The notes beneath the pieces were generated by a model. The model did no database searches. It saw nothing but the letters and a program-made list of their open reading frames with translations, and had not been told where the DNA came from. From Blastopirellula sp. (GTDB taxonomy: Bacteria; Planctomycetota; Planctomycetia; Pirellulales; Pirellulaceae), in NCBI GenBank assembly GCA_002733575.1, contig NVWB01000036.1:1-32457 (forward strand): DNA of 32,457 nt, read 5' to 3'. Each line of letters starts with the position of its first letter. Position 1 is the first letter of the stretch. The position numbers and the translations under genes were made by a program. Shown here piece after piece: positions 14,867-23,294 of this stretch.

Positions 14867-16882
14867 ATGATCGTCTCTTGGAATTGGCTGAAAGATTACC
14901 TGAAACTTGAAATGTCGGAAGCCGAGCTGACCGAAAAGCTCACCATGGCCGGCTTAAACTTTGAAGGTGCCGAGACCATCGGCGAAGACCGCGCGATTGA
15001 CTTGGAAGTGACCAGCAACCGGCCTGACTGGCTAGGGCACATCGGCGTGGCCCGAGAAATTGGCGTGCTGTATGACCTCGAATCTTCGTACGGAAAAGCC
15101 GAAGTCGCGCAGAGTGGACCAGCTATTGATGCCCAACTGGAAGTTGTGATTGAAGCGGAAGACTTTTGCCCTCGCTACATTGCCCGCGTGATTCGTGGCG
15201 TCAAAGTTGGGCCAAGCCCTGCGTGGCTGGCCGACCGCTTGACCACCATGGGCATCAGCGTAATCAACAACGTGGTCGACATTACCAACTACGTTTTAAT
15301 GGAATCGGCCCAGCCGCTGCATGCGTTTGATCTGGCCAAACTTTCTGGCGATAAGATTACAATTCGTAGTGCCAAAAAAGGCGAGAAATTTGATGCATTG
15401 GATCACAAGGTCTATGACTTGCTTGAATCCGACTACGTGATTGCGGACGCCAACGGACCAGTGGCACTCGCCGGCGTCATGGGTGGGGCCTCATCTGAAG
15501 TGACCGAAAGCACGACTGATCTTTTGATTGAAGCAGCCGACTTTGCCGCACTACCAGTACGCACAACTTCACGCAGATTGAAGCTGCGAAGTGATTCTTC
15601 GTATCGATTCGAACGTGGCGTCGATCCTGAAATGATTGACTGGGCCAGTCGCCGTTGCTGCGAGTTGATTTTAGAAATCGCAGGCGGCCAAGTCGACGAA
15701 GGTTCAATCTATGCTGGCAACAAACCAGAGCCACGTGAGAGCGTGACGTTGCGGTATTCGCTATTGAAACGAATTCTTGGCATTGATGTGCCAGAAGAGC
15801 AAGTGCATCGCATCCTTGAACAACTGGGCAACGCCAAAGATTCGCACGATGGTGCAAGCATCACGGTCATTCCGCCAACTTGGCGTAGAGATTTAACGCG
15901 TGAAATTGACTTGGTAGAAGAAGTGGCCAGAGTCTATGGCTACGATAAAATCCCTGCCGACAAAGCGGTGAAAATGGCCGCTTCGCATAAAAGCGATGAA
16001 GACCGTGTCCGCGATAAAACACGTATGACCATGATTGCTGCTGGCTTCAACGAAGCGGTGACGCGAAGCGTAGTGAGTCAAGCTTGGGCCAACGCTTTCC
16101 AAGGCTGGAGCACTGCCGAACCGCTACAAACCAGCGTGCCGATGCTTCGGGGTGAAGACCGCTTGCGATTGAGCCTGATGCCAAGTTTATTGGGTGCCAG
16201 ACGCAGCAACGAGAAAGTGGGCAACCAAGAGATTGAACTTTACGAGATTGCTAAAGTTTATCTGCCGAAAACAGGCACATTGCCTGATGAGCAATACGTG
16301 GTCAGTATTTCGAGCGGGAAAGACTTCTATGGCTTGAAAGGCGTGATCGAAGCTTTAGTGGCCCAGTTAAATCCGAACATCAAGGTGGATGCCGCTGCTT
16401 ATGAGAACTCGTTCTTTGAGCAAGGCCGTGGCTGCCAGTTAAGTATCGATGGCAAACAGCTAGGATACCTGGGTCAAGTCAGTACCCAGACCGCGAAATC
16501 GTTTGATCTGCAATCCGTGTCAACCGTGGCAGAAATCAAGTTCTCGACTTTGCAGAAAATTGCCCAACTGATTCCAAAGCACCAAGAGTTCAGTAGCTAC
16601 CCTACGATGTCGCTCGACTTGAATATGATTGCTGAGGAAGCGACCACGTGGGCCGATCTTGAGAAGACGGTAACACAATCTGGCGGCGAACTGCTTGAGT
16701 CGGTCGAGTACCGCGAAACGTTTCGGAATGAAAAGAAAGACGGAGCGGGCAAAAAACGGATCTTGTTTTCTCTCGTCTTACGATCATCAGATCGAACATT
16801 AACCGGCGAAGAAGCCGAGTCGGCCAGAGATCAAATTGTGGCTGCCTGTGAAAAAGAACATGCCGCGAAATTGCTTGGCTAA
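14867..16882 (+). CDS. pheT: phenylalanine--tRNA ligase beta subunit, short form
   Basis: PheT carries the editing domain and structural modules of PheRS. At 671 residues it is over 100 shorter than the common bacterial form (about 790). The first 37 residues (WNWLKDYLK...LTMAGLNFEG) run directly into the B1 continuation (IDLEVTSNRPDWLGHIGVARE). The OB-fold tRNA-binding domain usually inserted there is missing. The rest is complete: the B3/B4 editing region (PLHAFDLAKL, ALAGVMGG), B5 (IPPTWRRDLTREIDLVEEVARVYGYDKIP), the pseudo-catalytic fold, and a C-terminal FDX-ACB domain (about 578-671). The frame is clean, so this is a natural short form. A repeat element begins 16 bp after the stop. Confidence 0.95.
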   Translation: MIVSWNWLKDYLKLEMSEAELTEKLTMAGLNFEGAETIGEDRAIDLEVTSNRPDWLGHIGVAREIGVLYDLESSYGKAEVAQSGPAIDAQLEVVIEAEDFCPRYIARVIRGVKVGPSPAWLADRLTTMGISVINNVVDITNYVLMESAQPLHAFDLAKLSGDKITIRSAKKGEKFDALDHKVYDLLESDYVIADANGPVALAGVMGGASSEVTESTTDLLIEAADFAALPVRTTSRRLKLRSDSSYRFERGVDPEMIDWASRRCCELILEIAGGQVDEGSIYAGNKPEPRESVTLRYSLLKRILGIDVPEEQVHRILEQLGNAKDSHDGASITVIPPTWRRDLTREIDLVEEVARVYGYDKIPADKAVKMAASHKSDEDRVRDKTRMTMIAAGFNEAVTRSVVSQAWANAFQGWSTAEPLQTSVPMLRGEDRLRLSLMPSLLGARRSNEKVGNQEIELYEIAKVYLPKTGTLPDEQYVVSISSGKDFYGLKGVIEALVAQLNPNIKVDAAAYENSFFEQGRGCQLSIDGKQLGYLGQVSTQTAKSFDLQSVSTVAEIKFSTLQKIAQLIPKHQEFSSYPTMSLDLNMIAEEATTWADLEKTVTQSGGELLESVEYRETFRNEKKDGAGKKRILFSLVLRSSDRTLTGEEAESARDQIVAACEKEHAAKLLG

Positions 16883-16897
16883 TTCTTTATTCTAGCT

Positions 16898-17089
16898 GGC
16901 AGCGATGACGATTCCGGAGTTGGCTTTACTTCAGGATCAACCGTATTCGGAACGTCGTCGGTGTGGCCGAAAGGCCATCAGAGGAGACGGGGGCAAGAAA
17001 TTCATCGAACTGTCGTTCAAAAACTACCGCCTTCAACATGAGGCCTCTTGCGGCTGCGCCGCCCAGTTTGCGAGCAAACTGGGGTACCC
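16898..17089 (+). repeat. dispersed repeat, copy B (module 1) plus GC-rich hairpins
   Basis: Bases 16898-16990 match module 1 of copy A almost exactly, including the TGGCC-GAAA-GGCCA hairpin. Similarity to copy C continues to about 17030 (AAGAAATTCATCGAAC). Module 2 is absent. Instead, two adjacent hairpins follow: GCGGC-TGC-GCCGC (17050-17062), and CCCAGTTTGC-GA-GCAAACTGGG (17062-17083), overlapping a GGGTACCC palindrome. The element fills the gap between the convergent pheT and EF-Tu-like genes. The hairpins may double as a bidirectional terminator, though there is no T-tract. Confidence 0.8.
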
Positions 17090-17096
17090 AAGATTA

Positions 17097-17471
17097 TTAT
17101 CCTGATCGAGATAACACAGTCCCGAAACCAACAATCCGAGCACCCTCACGAATAGTAAATTCTGCACCAACAATAACTGCGGAATAATCTACTGCAGGAG
17201 AGTAAAAAAGTCGTAATTGGTATTGGTCACGGTGACCAAATTGTAAATGTTCAGGTCCATCAATAAATTCAACACCGAGATAATTCTCATTATTCATTCC
17301 GTTTTCATCGACCTCCGCCGTCCGGATCGCCGAGTCCTGAATAACGATATGAGGTCGATACCATGGCTCACTTTTAAATGTTAAGAGAGTGGATCTCCCA
17401 CCTTCATCGTGAGGAAGAAATGTAGCAATTGCCTCCACAGTTGGTTGATCCATGTGAGTCCTGTTCTGCAT
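17097..17471 (-). CDS. stand-alone EF-Tu domain III-like protein
   Basis: The 124-residue protein resembles only the last domain of elongation factor Tu. VEAIATFLPHDEGGRST (12-28) matches the start of domain III (EVYILSKDEGGRHT in E. coli), and FTIREGARIVGFG (105-117) matches FAIREGGRTVGAG at its end. Between them lies a beta-rich segment with YRPHIVI. There is no G domain, no GTP-binding motif and no domain II. In EF-Tu this domain contacts tRNA, EF-Ts and many toxins. The function of the free domain is unknown. The ATG at 17471 has GAGGGA 6 bp upstream, and the queC stop lies 15 bp away, so translation is probably coupled. The resemblance is clear at the motif level; the role is inference. 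Confidence 0.8.
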   Translation of the reverse strand: MQNRTHMDQPTVEAIATFLPHDEGGRSTLLTFKSEPWYRPHIVIQDSAIRTAEVDENGMNNENYLGVEFIDGPEHLQFGHRDQYQLRLFYSPAVDYSAVIVGAEFTIREGARIVGFGTVLSRSG

Positions 17472-17486
17472 GATTATCCCTCACAC

Positions 17487-18143
17487 TCACGCATAATCCG
17501 TCACATCTTTCAAGCCATGTTTGGCGAAGGCTTCTTTGCGTTCGGTGCAGGCGCCGCATTTGCCACAGTGTTTTTCTTGGCCTTTGTAGCAAGTCCAGGT
17601 TTCCGCAAAGGGAACGCCCAGTTCGTGCCCACGTTGGGCGATATCGCCTTTGTCTAAATGAACGAAAGGGCGTAGCAACTTGACGGGGTTCCAATCGCAA
17701 AGCTGAGCAGCTTGGTCCATTGCTTCGGCAAACTCAGGTCGGCAGTCGGGGTAAATGGCATGATCGCCTGAGTGTGCCCCATAAGCAACCGCATCGAATT
17801 TATTAGAAACAGCCCAGGCAATAGCAACTGAAAGCAAAATCATATTGCGGTTTGGCACCACGGTCAGCTTCATGCTCTCTTCTTCGTAGTGCCCTTCAGG
17901 AATATCGATCTCTCGACCCGACAAACTGTTGTTGCCCAACAAGTGGTTGATGGCCGAAATATCGGCGACCGCATGTTCAATCTGCAAGTGATCAGCCAAT
18001 CGCTTGGCAAAGTCAATCTCTTTGACATGTCGCTGGCCATAGTTAATCGACAGCGATTTTACCTGATGACCAGCATCGACCATGTGATACAACAACGTGG
18101 CAGAATCCATGCCACCAGATGATACAACAACAACTTTTTCCAT
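17487..18143 (-). CDS. queC: 7-cyano-7-deazaguanine (preQ0) synthase
   Basis: QueC turns 7-carboxy-7-deazaguanine and ammonia into preQ0 with ATP, on the path to queuosine in tRNA. The 218-residue length is typical. The PP-loop SGGMDS (9-14) binds ATP, and INYGQRH and VPNRNMILLS are family motifs. Four zinc ligands are C185, C193, C196 and C199 (CYKG...CGKCGAC). The start is the ATG at 18143; the open frame reaches 18185, but that extension runs into a hairpin repeat. A gene for an EF-Tu domain III-like protein follows 15 bp downstream. queD, queE and queF are not nearby. Confidence 0.95.
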   Translation of the reverse strand: MEKVVVVSSGGMDSATLLYHMVDAGHQVKSLSINYGQRHVKEIDFAKRLADHLQIEHAVADISAINHLLGNNSLSGREIDIPEGHYEEESMKLTVVPNRNMILLSVAIAWAVSNKFDAVAYGAHSGDHAIYPDCRPEFAEAMDQAAQLCDWNPVKLLRPFVHLDKGDIAQRGHELGVPFAETWTCYKGQEKHCGKCGACTERKEAFAKHGLKDVTDYA

Positions 18144-18160
18144 AAGGCATTTGCAGAACG

Positions 18161-18290
18161 TAGGGTCCGCTACTGCGGACCACAATGCGTTTGATACGAA
18201 AATAAATTGACCATAAAAAAGGAACGAGTATTAAGAGACCGGCACCCAATTTGAATAGATGCCGGTTTCATTGGTCCGCAATAGTGGACC
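18161..18290. repeat. MITE-like element with hairpin termini between sppA and queC
   Basis: GGTCCGC-TACT-GCGGACC (18164-18181) and GGTCCGC-AATA-GTGGACC (18273-18290) are hairpins. The wider 20-base blocks are inverted copies of each other (about 19 of 22 positions, reading one in reverse complement). Inside lies a third hairpin, ACCGGCA (18238-18244) with TGCCGGT (18260-18266). The roughly 130-bp unit has no ORF. It separates sppA from queC on the minus strand and could alter their cotranscription. This looks like a miniature inverted-repeat or REP-type element. Confidence 0.6.
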
Positions 18291-18293
18291 CGA

Positions 18294-19409
18294 CTAGTCG
18301 AGTCGAATATTCTTAATCACAGGCGGGACGTAACTGCTCAGGTAGTACGCCCTGGGTGCGGTCATTTCTAGTACGGTTTCTAGCGAAACACCTGGCTTTT
18401 GTTGAGCCATTGAAGCAAGGCTAAACAGCGAGGCTGGTTGTTCGTAGGTCACCACTCGCACTTTTTCAACGTCTAACGAAGCCAGTTCAGCGGCTCGCTC
18501 AATGGCCTCATCGAGAAAGCCGATCTTATCGACCAACCCACTTTTGAGTGCTTGGTTCGCAGTGAAAATCTCGCCTGTTGCCAATATATCCAGTTTGGCA
18601 GGATCAGCCTTAAAAGCAGGTCGACCCTCTTTAACGATGTCCTTGAATCGACCAAACGCTTCGTTCACGTAGTTCTGCAAAATGTCACGGTGTTCGGCAG
18701 GCATCGCGCGTGTCATGCTCAACATCTGTTTACGAGGATGACTCATGATTGAATCATCGGTGATGTTGTATTTTTCCATCAAACCGCTGATGTCGTAATG
18801 CGGGATGATCACGCCAATTGAACCGGTGGTGGTGGTTGGTTCGGCGAAGATCGTGTCCTTTTCGTCTCCAACGGCCATCGCCACATAGTAACCACCGCTG
18901 GCGGCCATTGAGCCCATGCTGACCACAATGGGAATTTCTTTCTCTTCACGCAGCTTGTTCAGGTGATGCAGAATATAGTCTGAACCAGTCACGGTTCCGC
19001 CTGGCGAATCGACACGCACGACAATCGCTTTGACGTTTTCATCTGCTTGTGCCAGTTTGATCTGATGGCCCACGTACCCTTCGCCATCCATGATGATCCC
19101 TTTGACGTTGATCACGGCGATCTTATCGGTACCAGTCTTCGACAGTGAATGGTACTTTTCTAATACTCCACCAGAGGAGTTATAGTATTCGTTATAGGTG
19201 AGTGCTTGGCCAATAATAATCGGCACACACAACATCAGGCCCAGCCAGCCAAATCCCGCGAAGATGCGAAACAGCAAGCTGCCGCTCGATGATTGGATCA
19301 CAATTGGCTGCGGGGGAGGTGGCGGATAATGGTCATTGGGCGAATGCCGGGGTGGTTGATTCTCTTGCGGCGGAGGTGGTGGATTGGAGTTTGAATCTGC
19401 GGGAGCCAT
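18294..19409 (-). CDS. sppA: signal peptide peptidase SppA (S49 family)
   Basis: This membrane-bound serine protease digests leftover signal peptides. The 371-residue protein has a proline-rich cytoplasmic N terminus (two runs of five to six Pro), one membrane helix (about 45-68) and a periplasmic S49 domain. VRVDSPGGTV and SMGSMAASGGYYVAM hold the nucleophile, Ser171. The general-base Lys is probably K227 in SHPRKQML, at about the spacing seen in Bacillus SppA. TGEIFTANQALKSGLVDKIG is the conserved C-terminal family block. The length fits the short SppA type rather than the tandem 67-kDa form. The ATG at 19409 has AAGGAA 8 bp upstream; a TTG at 19433 is less likely. queC lies downstream beyond the hairpin element. 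Confidence 0.92.
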   Translation of the reverse strand: MAPADSNSNPPPPPQENQPPRHSPNDHYPPPPPQPIVIQSSSGSLLFRIFAGFGWLGLMLCVPIIIGQALTYNEYYNSSGGVLEKYHSLSKTGTDKIAVINVKGIIMDGEGYVGHQIKLAQADENVKAIVVRVDSPGGTVTGSDYILHHLNKLREEKEIPIVVSMGSMAASGGYYVAMAVGDEKDTIFAEPTTTTGSIGVIIPHYDISGLMEKYNITDDSIMSHPRKQMLSMTRAMPAEHRDILQNYVNEAFGRFKDIVKEGRPAFKADPAKLDILATGEIFTANQALKSGLVDKIGFLDEAIERAAELASLDVEKVRVVTYEQPASLFSLASMAQQKPGVSLETVLEMTAPRAYYLSSYVPPVIKNIRLD

Positions 19410-19719
19410 GGAGCGATTCCTTGATTGAGTCAACTATGAATTGATTAATATCTCGAAGGAACTCAACTGCTTTGAATATCGTGATACAGAAGAGAACTGA
19501 GATGAAGGACTATCTAAGTGTTCTATCTTAACAGATAAGCCGATTTCATACTTTCACCCCGGATTAAAATGCTAGCATTCGGAAGAAATTTAAAAAGCTC
19601 GATAGTCTGGTGTTGTCTTCACCCGGTCATTCTCTGTAAGCTACCGCCCTTGAAACCTGCCTGAAGAAACTCTTTGGCAGACCACCGCCTGTTAATCACC
19701 AATAACGAAGGACGAGATC

Positions 19720-20469
19720 GTGTTTGTTGCCGCTTCAACAGAATGTTTTCCAGAACTGAGTAGCCGAGAATGTATGGGAAAGCTTGTTGACTTAGAATTC
19801 AACAATGTTGACATGACGCTGGACGAGCAAGGAAAGCATCTGAGTCCGTCGCAAGTGGCCAACGATTTTGAAACGGCTGTGGCCATCGCACGCGATACCC
19901 AGCGGTTAAGTCTCACAAATATCCGCGTCCTAATCTCGGCCACAGGAAAAGAACATTACCGTCAGTTTGATGCAATCTGCAAATTGTGCAAGTTGATCAA
20001 AATTCCCTCAATCACAGTTCCTTCTGCCCAATTTGGAACTCCATTTAATGAAGAAGTGGAGCATTTAAGAGAATTGGTTGCATTGGCGGCCATCGAAGGC
20101 GTGACTGTCAGTATGCACACACACGTAGGGTGCATGGCACAAGACCCCGCCACCATTCAAGTGTTGTGTGATAATGTTCAAGGGCTAGGAATCACGCTTG
20201 ATCCTTCTCACTTTATCTGTCGCGAAGAAGGGCCTGCCAGTTACGACAAGGTCTTAAAATATGTGAAGCACGTTTATCTACGTGATACCAGCAAGACCGA
20301 GATGCAAGTTCGCATAGGGCAGGGCGAAGTCGATTATGGTCGACTAATTACCATGCTCGGAAAATTAGGCTATAACCGCGGCTTAACGGTACACATGCCT
20401 CCGCTGGAAGATACCGATCAAATGGCCGAGATGCGAAAAATGCGTCTTCTGATCGAAAGCTTGCTTTGA
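19720..20469 (+). CDS. sugar phosphate isomerase/epimerase-like TIM-barrel protein
   Basis: The 249-residue protein has the xylose isomerase-like (AP endonuclease 2) TIM-barrel pattern. Metal- and substrate-site blocks are VDLEFNNVDM, VTVSMHTHVGCM, GLGITLDPSHFI and VKHVYLRDTSKTEMQVRIGQGEVDYGRLI, ending GLTVHMPPLEDTDQ. His, Asp and Glu residues at the usual strand ends suggest a divalent metal. The substrate is not readable. The start is a GTG at 19720, supported by AAGGA 8 bp upstream; no earlier in-frame start with a ribosome site was seen. It is monocistronic, and planctomycetes carry many paralogues of this family. Confidence 0.88.
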   Translation: MFVAASTECFPELSSRECMGKLVDLEFNNVDMTLDEQGKHLSPSQVANDFETAVAIARDTQRLSLTNIRVLISATGKEHYRQFDAICKLCKLIKIPSITVPSAQFGTPFNEEVEHLRELVALAAIEGVTVSMHTHVGCMAQDPATIQVLCDNVQGLGITLDPSHFICREEGPASYDKVLKYVKHVYLRDTSKTEMQVRIGQGEVDYGRLITMLGKLGYNRGLTVHMPPLEDTDQMAEMRKMRLLIESLL

Positions 20470-20687
20470 TCAATTGCCGGCGCATGAGACGAAAAAGATT
20501 AGCGATCTATTGAGAAAAGGGGTCACGTAGTCCACTAGAGGGGTCTTTAATCGGAATAATCGGAATATTCTCTCATCCTACTGGGCATAAATCACCGATC
20601 TAGATCATACAGGGTAGTTTTTGCGCCATCATCGATGGCCCAAATTGCCGCTGGGGCAAATTGATGGTCTTCAAGGATGTGATTAAA

Positions 20688-21578
20688 ATGATGTTTCGTA
20701 CGAGCCAAATACTCAAATTTACCGTTGCGCTAGGTTTTGTATTAATTGCATCGACGCATTCTATTTTTGCACAGGGCAGTGCTTACTCTCGTCCCTCTGC
20801 AAAAACACCACCATCTCCTGGACAGATCTTCGCTCAATCCAAGGCTCAGCCTAGCAGCGTCAAACCATCTACAACATCTACGATGAAACCAGGCACACGT
20901 GGGCTTTGGGGAAGCAATGGCGAGCTCAAATTGTTACCGCCAGTGGATGGAGTCGGATCAAGTCCCAACTCAGCTTCCTCACTCGCCAACAACAAGAAGT
21001 TGCCTCCCTTACCTACAGACACAATCAGGAAACCGGTTTTACGATTGGCAAAATCGACAATTCCAAGTGGTCGCTCTTCATTCACCAGCCCAGCCCCAAA
21101 AAATCAATCCCCAGCCGCCCAACCGATCGATTGGAATCAGCCGTCCGTAATTGCTGGACCGCTCCCAAGTAAATGGGCCGTGTCACAAGCGACCGCGGTC
21201 AAAGAGACCAAGATTGCCGATGCACCGAAGCCTTCGGCAAAAATTGCAAATGTTGAAGCGAAGATAGCACCTAGCTATTCAGCTCCGACACAGCAAAGCT
21301 CTCGCTACTCGGTCTATCGAGAAGCAAAGAAGCCTCAATCGGTTGCTAGTGCAATTAATAAATTAGGCACCGAAAAACCAGCAACACGCTCAGAGTACGC
21401 ACCTGTTTCTCAATCAATACCACCGATGATCAAACGACCCTCAAGCAAACCAGTGTTTGCACGGATTTCAGACGATCAAATCGAAGCAAAGCCTGAGACC
21501 CAATACTCTCCGATCATGGCCTGTCGTCTACTTGGCTTGGAGCCTGTCCAAAGCAGCGATATTCTGGAACTAAAGTAA
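20688..21578 (+). CDS. secreted low-complexity protein of unknown function
   Basis: About 296 residues. A Sec signal peptide (MMFRTSQILKFTVALGFVLI..., ending SIFAQG) is followed by a long region rich in Pro, Ser, Ala, Lys and Gln with no recognisable domain. Short echoes recur, such as PSSVKPS, PSAKI and RPSSKPVFA. The last 30 residues (ARISDDQIEAKPE...ACRLLGLEPVQS) are less biased. The start is placed at 20688 because AAGGA lies 10 bp upstream and the signal peptide then has a normal length; ATG 20664 or TTG 20661 are alternatives. It is probably a disordered envelope or extracellular protein. No family is recognised. Confidence 0.7.
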   Translation: MMFRTSQILKFTVALGFVLIASTHSIFAQGSAYSRPSAKTPPSPGQIFAQSKAQPSSVKPSTTSTMKPGTRGLWGSNGELKLLPPVDGVGSSPNSASSLANNKKLPPLPTDTIRKPVLRLAKSTIPSGRSSFTSPAPKNQSPAAQPIDWNQPSVIAGPLPSKWAVSQATAVKETKIADAPKPSAKIANVEAKIAPSYSAPTQQSSRYSVYREAKKPQSVASAINKLGTEKPATRSEYAPVSQSIPPMIKRPSSKPVFARISDDQIEAKPETQYSPIMACRLLGLEPVQSSDILELK

Positions 21579-21899
21579 TTGAGCAGCTTCAGATTTGCTA
21601 GCTGAATATCCGACATAACCCTTTCATATTGCTGGGGTTATGACTAATCAGTTCCATTTGATCTCTCTGTAGCGGGAATTTCTCTTCCCTCAAGTCGCAA
21701 TAAGGGTTTTGTCGATTGATATCATGGACGGTAGTTGATAGAATTAACTACTGATTCGATCCCACCTTGATTTACTATCATTGATATTCATCTCGCCTTC
21801 GATAGATAAATTTGTTCAAAGACAATTTTCTGGTGTTCAAAAAACCAGATCATGTTCGAGCATATTCCCTGCCCTCACCTTCGATAAGGAGTTCCTGCA
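21579..21899. other. intergenic region before the DUF1501 gene
   Basis: No gene was found. Three inverted repeats stand out. CATAACCC (21614-21621) pairs with GGGTTATG (21635-21642) just after the preceding stop and could be a weak terminator without a T-run. TAGTTGAT-AGA-ATTAACTA spans 21732-21750. A shorter TCTGGT/ACCAGA pair lies near 21828-21848. The AAGGAG ribosome site of the next gene is at the right end. Confidence 0.45.
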
Positions 21900-23261
21900 A
21901 TGCTTACTATATATGGCAAAGCGGATAAACGATCTGGTTTTTGCGATGGAGTTCGCCGACGTGATTTCTTGAAAATCGGAGGGCTGATGATGGGCGGGCT
22001 TTCGCTGCCGCAATTGATGCAAAGCGAAGCACAGGCCGGTTCGTCGCGTTCGCATAAAGCGATCATCATGATCTTCTTGCCAGGTGGGCCTCCGCATCAA
22101 GATATGTGGGACATTAAATCAGAAGCACCGCGTGAGATTCGTGGCGAGTTTGAAGCCATTCGCACCAACGTGCCAGGCATTGAAATCTGCGAGCAGTTTC
22201 CGCGGATTGCCGGAATGATGGACAAGTTTGTGCCGATCCGGACCATGGTCGGAGCCGATGGCGGACATGACTCGTTTCAGTGCATGACCGGCAGAAAAAA
22301 ACGCCAGCAACCAGCAGGAGGTTGGCCATCGCTGGGTGCTGCGGTTTCAAAACTGCATGGGCCTGTGAACGAAAGTATTCCGCCCAATTTGACCATGTGT
22401 TACAACACCGGCCATGCCGAATGGGGTGATCCAGGTCAGGCCGGATTCCTCGGGATTTCCCACTCGCCATTTCGTTTAGTCGGCGGGAAAAATGGCGGCA
22501 GCAGTATCGACAATATGAAACTCAGGGACATGTCACTTGAGCGTCTGCAAGACCGTGGCAAGTTGTTGGCCTCGTTTGATAGTTTTCGCCGTGAAGCCGA
22601 TGCTTCTGGCTTGATGGAAGGCATGGATACATTTGGCAACCAAGCCATGGGTATCCTTACCTCGTCGAAGCTAGTCGATGCGTTGGATATCACGAAAGAA
22701 GACGCTAAAACGATTGCACGCTACGGCAAAGGTGATCCTGTTTTTCGGGCTGATGGAGCCCCGAAAGTCTCGGAGAATTTCTTAGTGGCTCGGCGTTTAG
22801 TCGAAGCTGGTGCTCGGGTGGTCTCACTCAACTTTAGCCGCTGGGACTGGCATGGCGGAAACTTCAAGCGAGGGCGTGAAGATTTCCCGATGCTTGATAA
22901 CGGTGTTGCTTCCTTGGTTGAAGACCTGCATGACCGTGGATTAGATAAAGATGTCAGCGTGGTTGTCTGGGGGGAGTTCGGCAGAACTCCCAAAATCAAC
23001 GCAAAAGCTGGCAGAGACCATTGGCCGCGTGTTTCATGTGCCTTACTGGCAGGTGGCGGAATGCGGACTGGGCAAGTGATTGGCGCAACGAATCGCTTGG
23101 GTGAGTATGCCGAAGATCGACCGGTGACATTCCCTGAAGTCTTCGCCACGCTGTATCACAACATGGGCATCAACACCGCAACAACAACCGTGCGTGACTT
23201 CAATGGCCGACCCATGTATTTGGTAGAGCCGGGCGCCGTGCCGATGCCTGAATTAGTGTAA
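21900..23261 (+). CDS. DUF1501 domain protein with Tat signal
   Basis: The 453-residue protein begins with a twin-arginine signal ([10 protein letters not shown], residues 19-28) and continues as DUF1501, a sulfatase/alkaline-phosphatase-like fold: [54 protein letters not shown] and [23 protein letters not shown]. Conserved Asp and His residues suggest a metal centre. It is exported folded to the periplasm or beyond. DUF1501 families are strongly expanded in Planctomycetota and usually sit beside a DUF1549/DUF1553 cytochrome-like protein; here the gene is alone. AAGGAG lies 8 bp before the ATG. The reaction is unknown, though a role in polysaccharide use is often suggested. Confidence 0.93.
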   Translation: MLTIYGKADKRSGFCDGVRRRDFLKIGGLMMGGLSLPQLMQSEAQAGSSRSHKAIIMIFLPGGPPHQDMWDIKSEAPREIRGEFEAIRTNVPGIEICEQFPRIAGMMDKFVPIRTMVGADGGHDSFQCMTGRKKRQQPAGGWPSLGAAVSKLHGPVNESIPPNLTMCYNTGHAEWGDPGQAGFLGISHSPFRLVGGKNGGSSIDNMKLRDMSLERLQDRGKLLASFDSFRREADASGLMEGMDTFGNQAMGILTSSKLVDALDITKEDAKTIARYGKGDPVFRADGAPKVSENFLVARRLVEAGARVVSLNFSRWDWHGGNFKRGREDFPMLDNGVASLVEDLHDRGLDKDVSVVVWGEFGRTPKINAKAGRDHWPRVSCALLAGGGMRTGQVIGATNRLGEYAEDRPVTFPEVFATLYHNMGINTATTTVRDFNGRPMYLVEPGAVPMPELV

Positions 23262-23294
23262 ATCAGAAGCACTCAAGCGAGTAAGTGAATGAAC

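Noticed and set aside
16905-17187. two overlapping short plus-strand ORFs after pheT
   Set aside because: Both are translations of repeat copy B and the GC-rich hairpins.
18144-18185. queC start 14 codons upstream
   Set aside because: The extension crosses a hairpin repeat and is not part of the QueC family N terminus; the ATG at 18143 gives the normal length.
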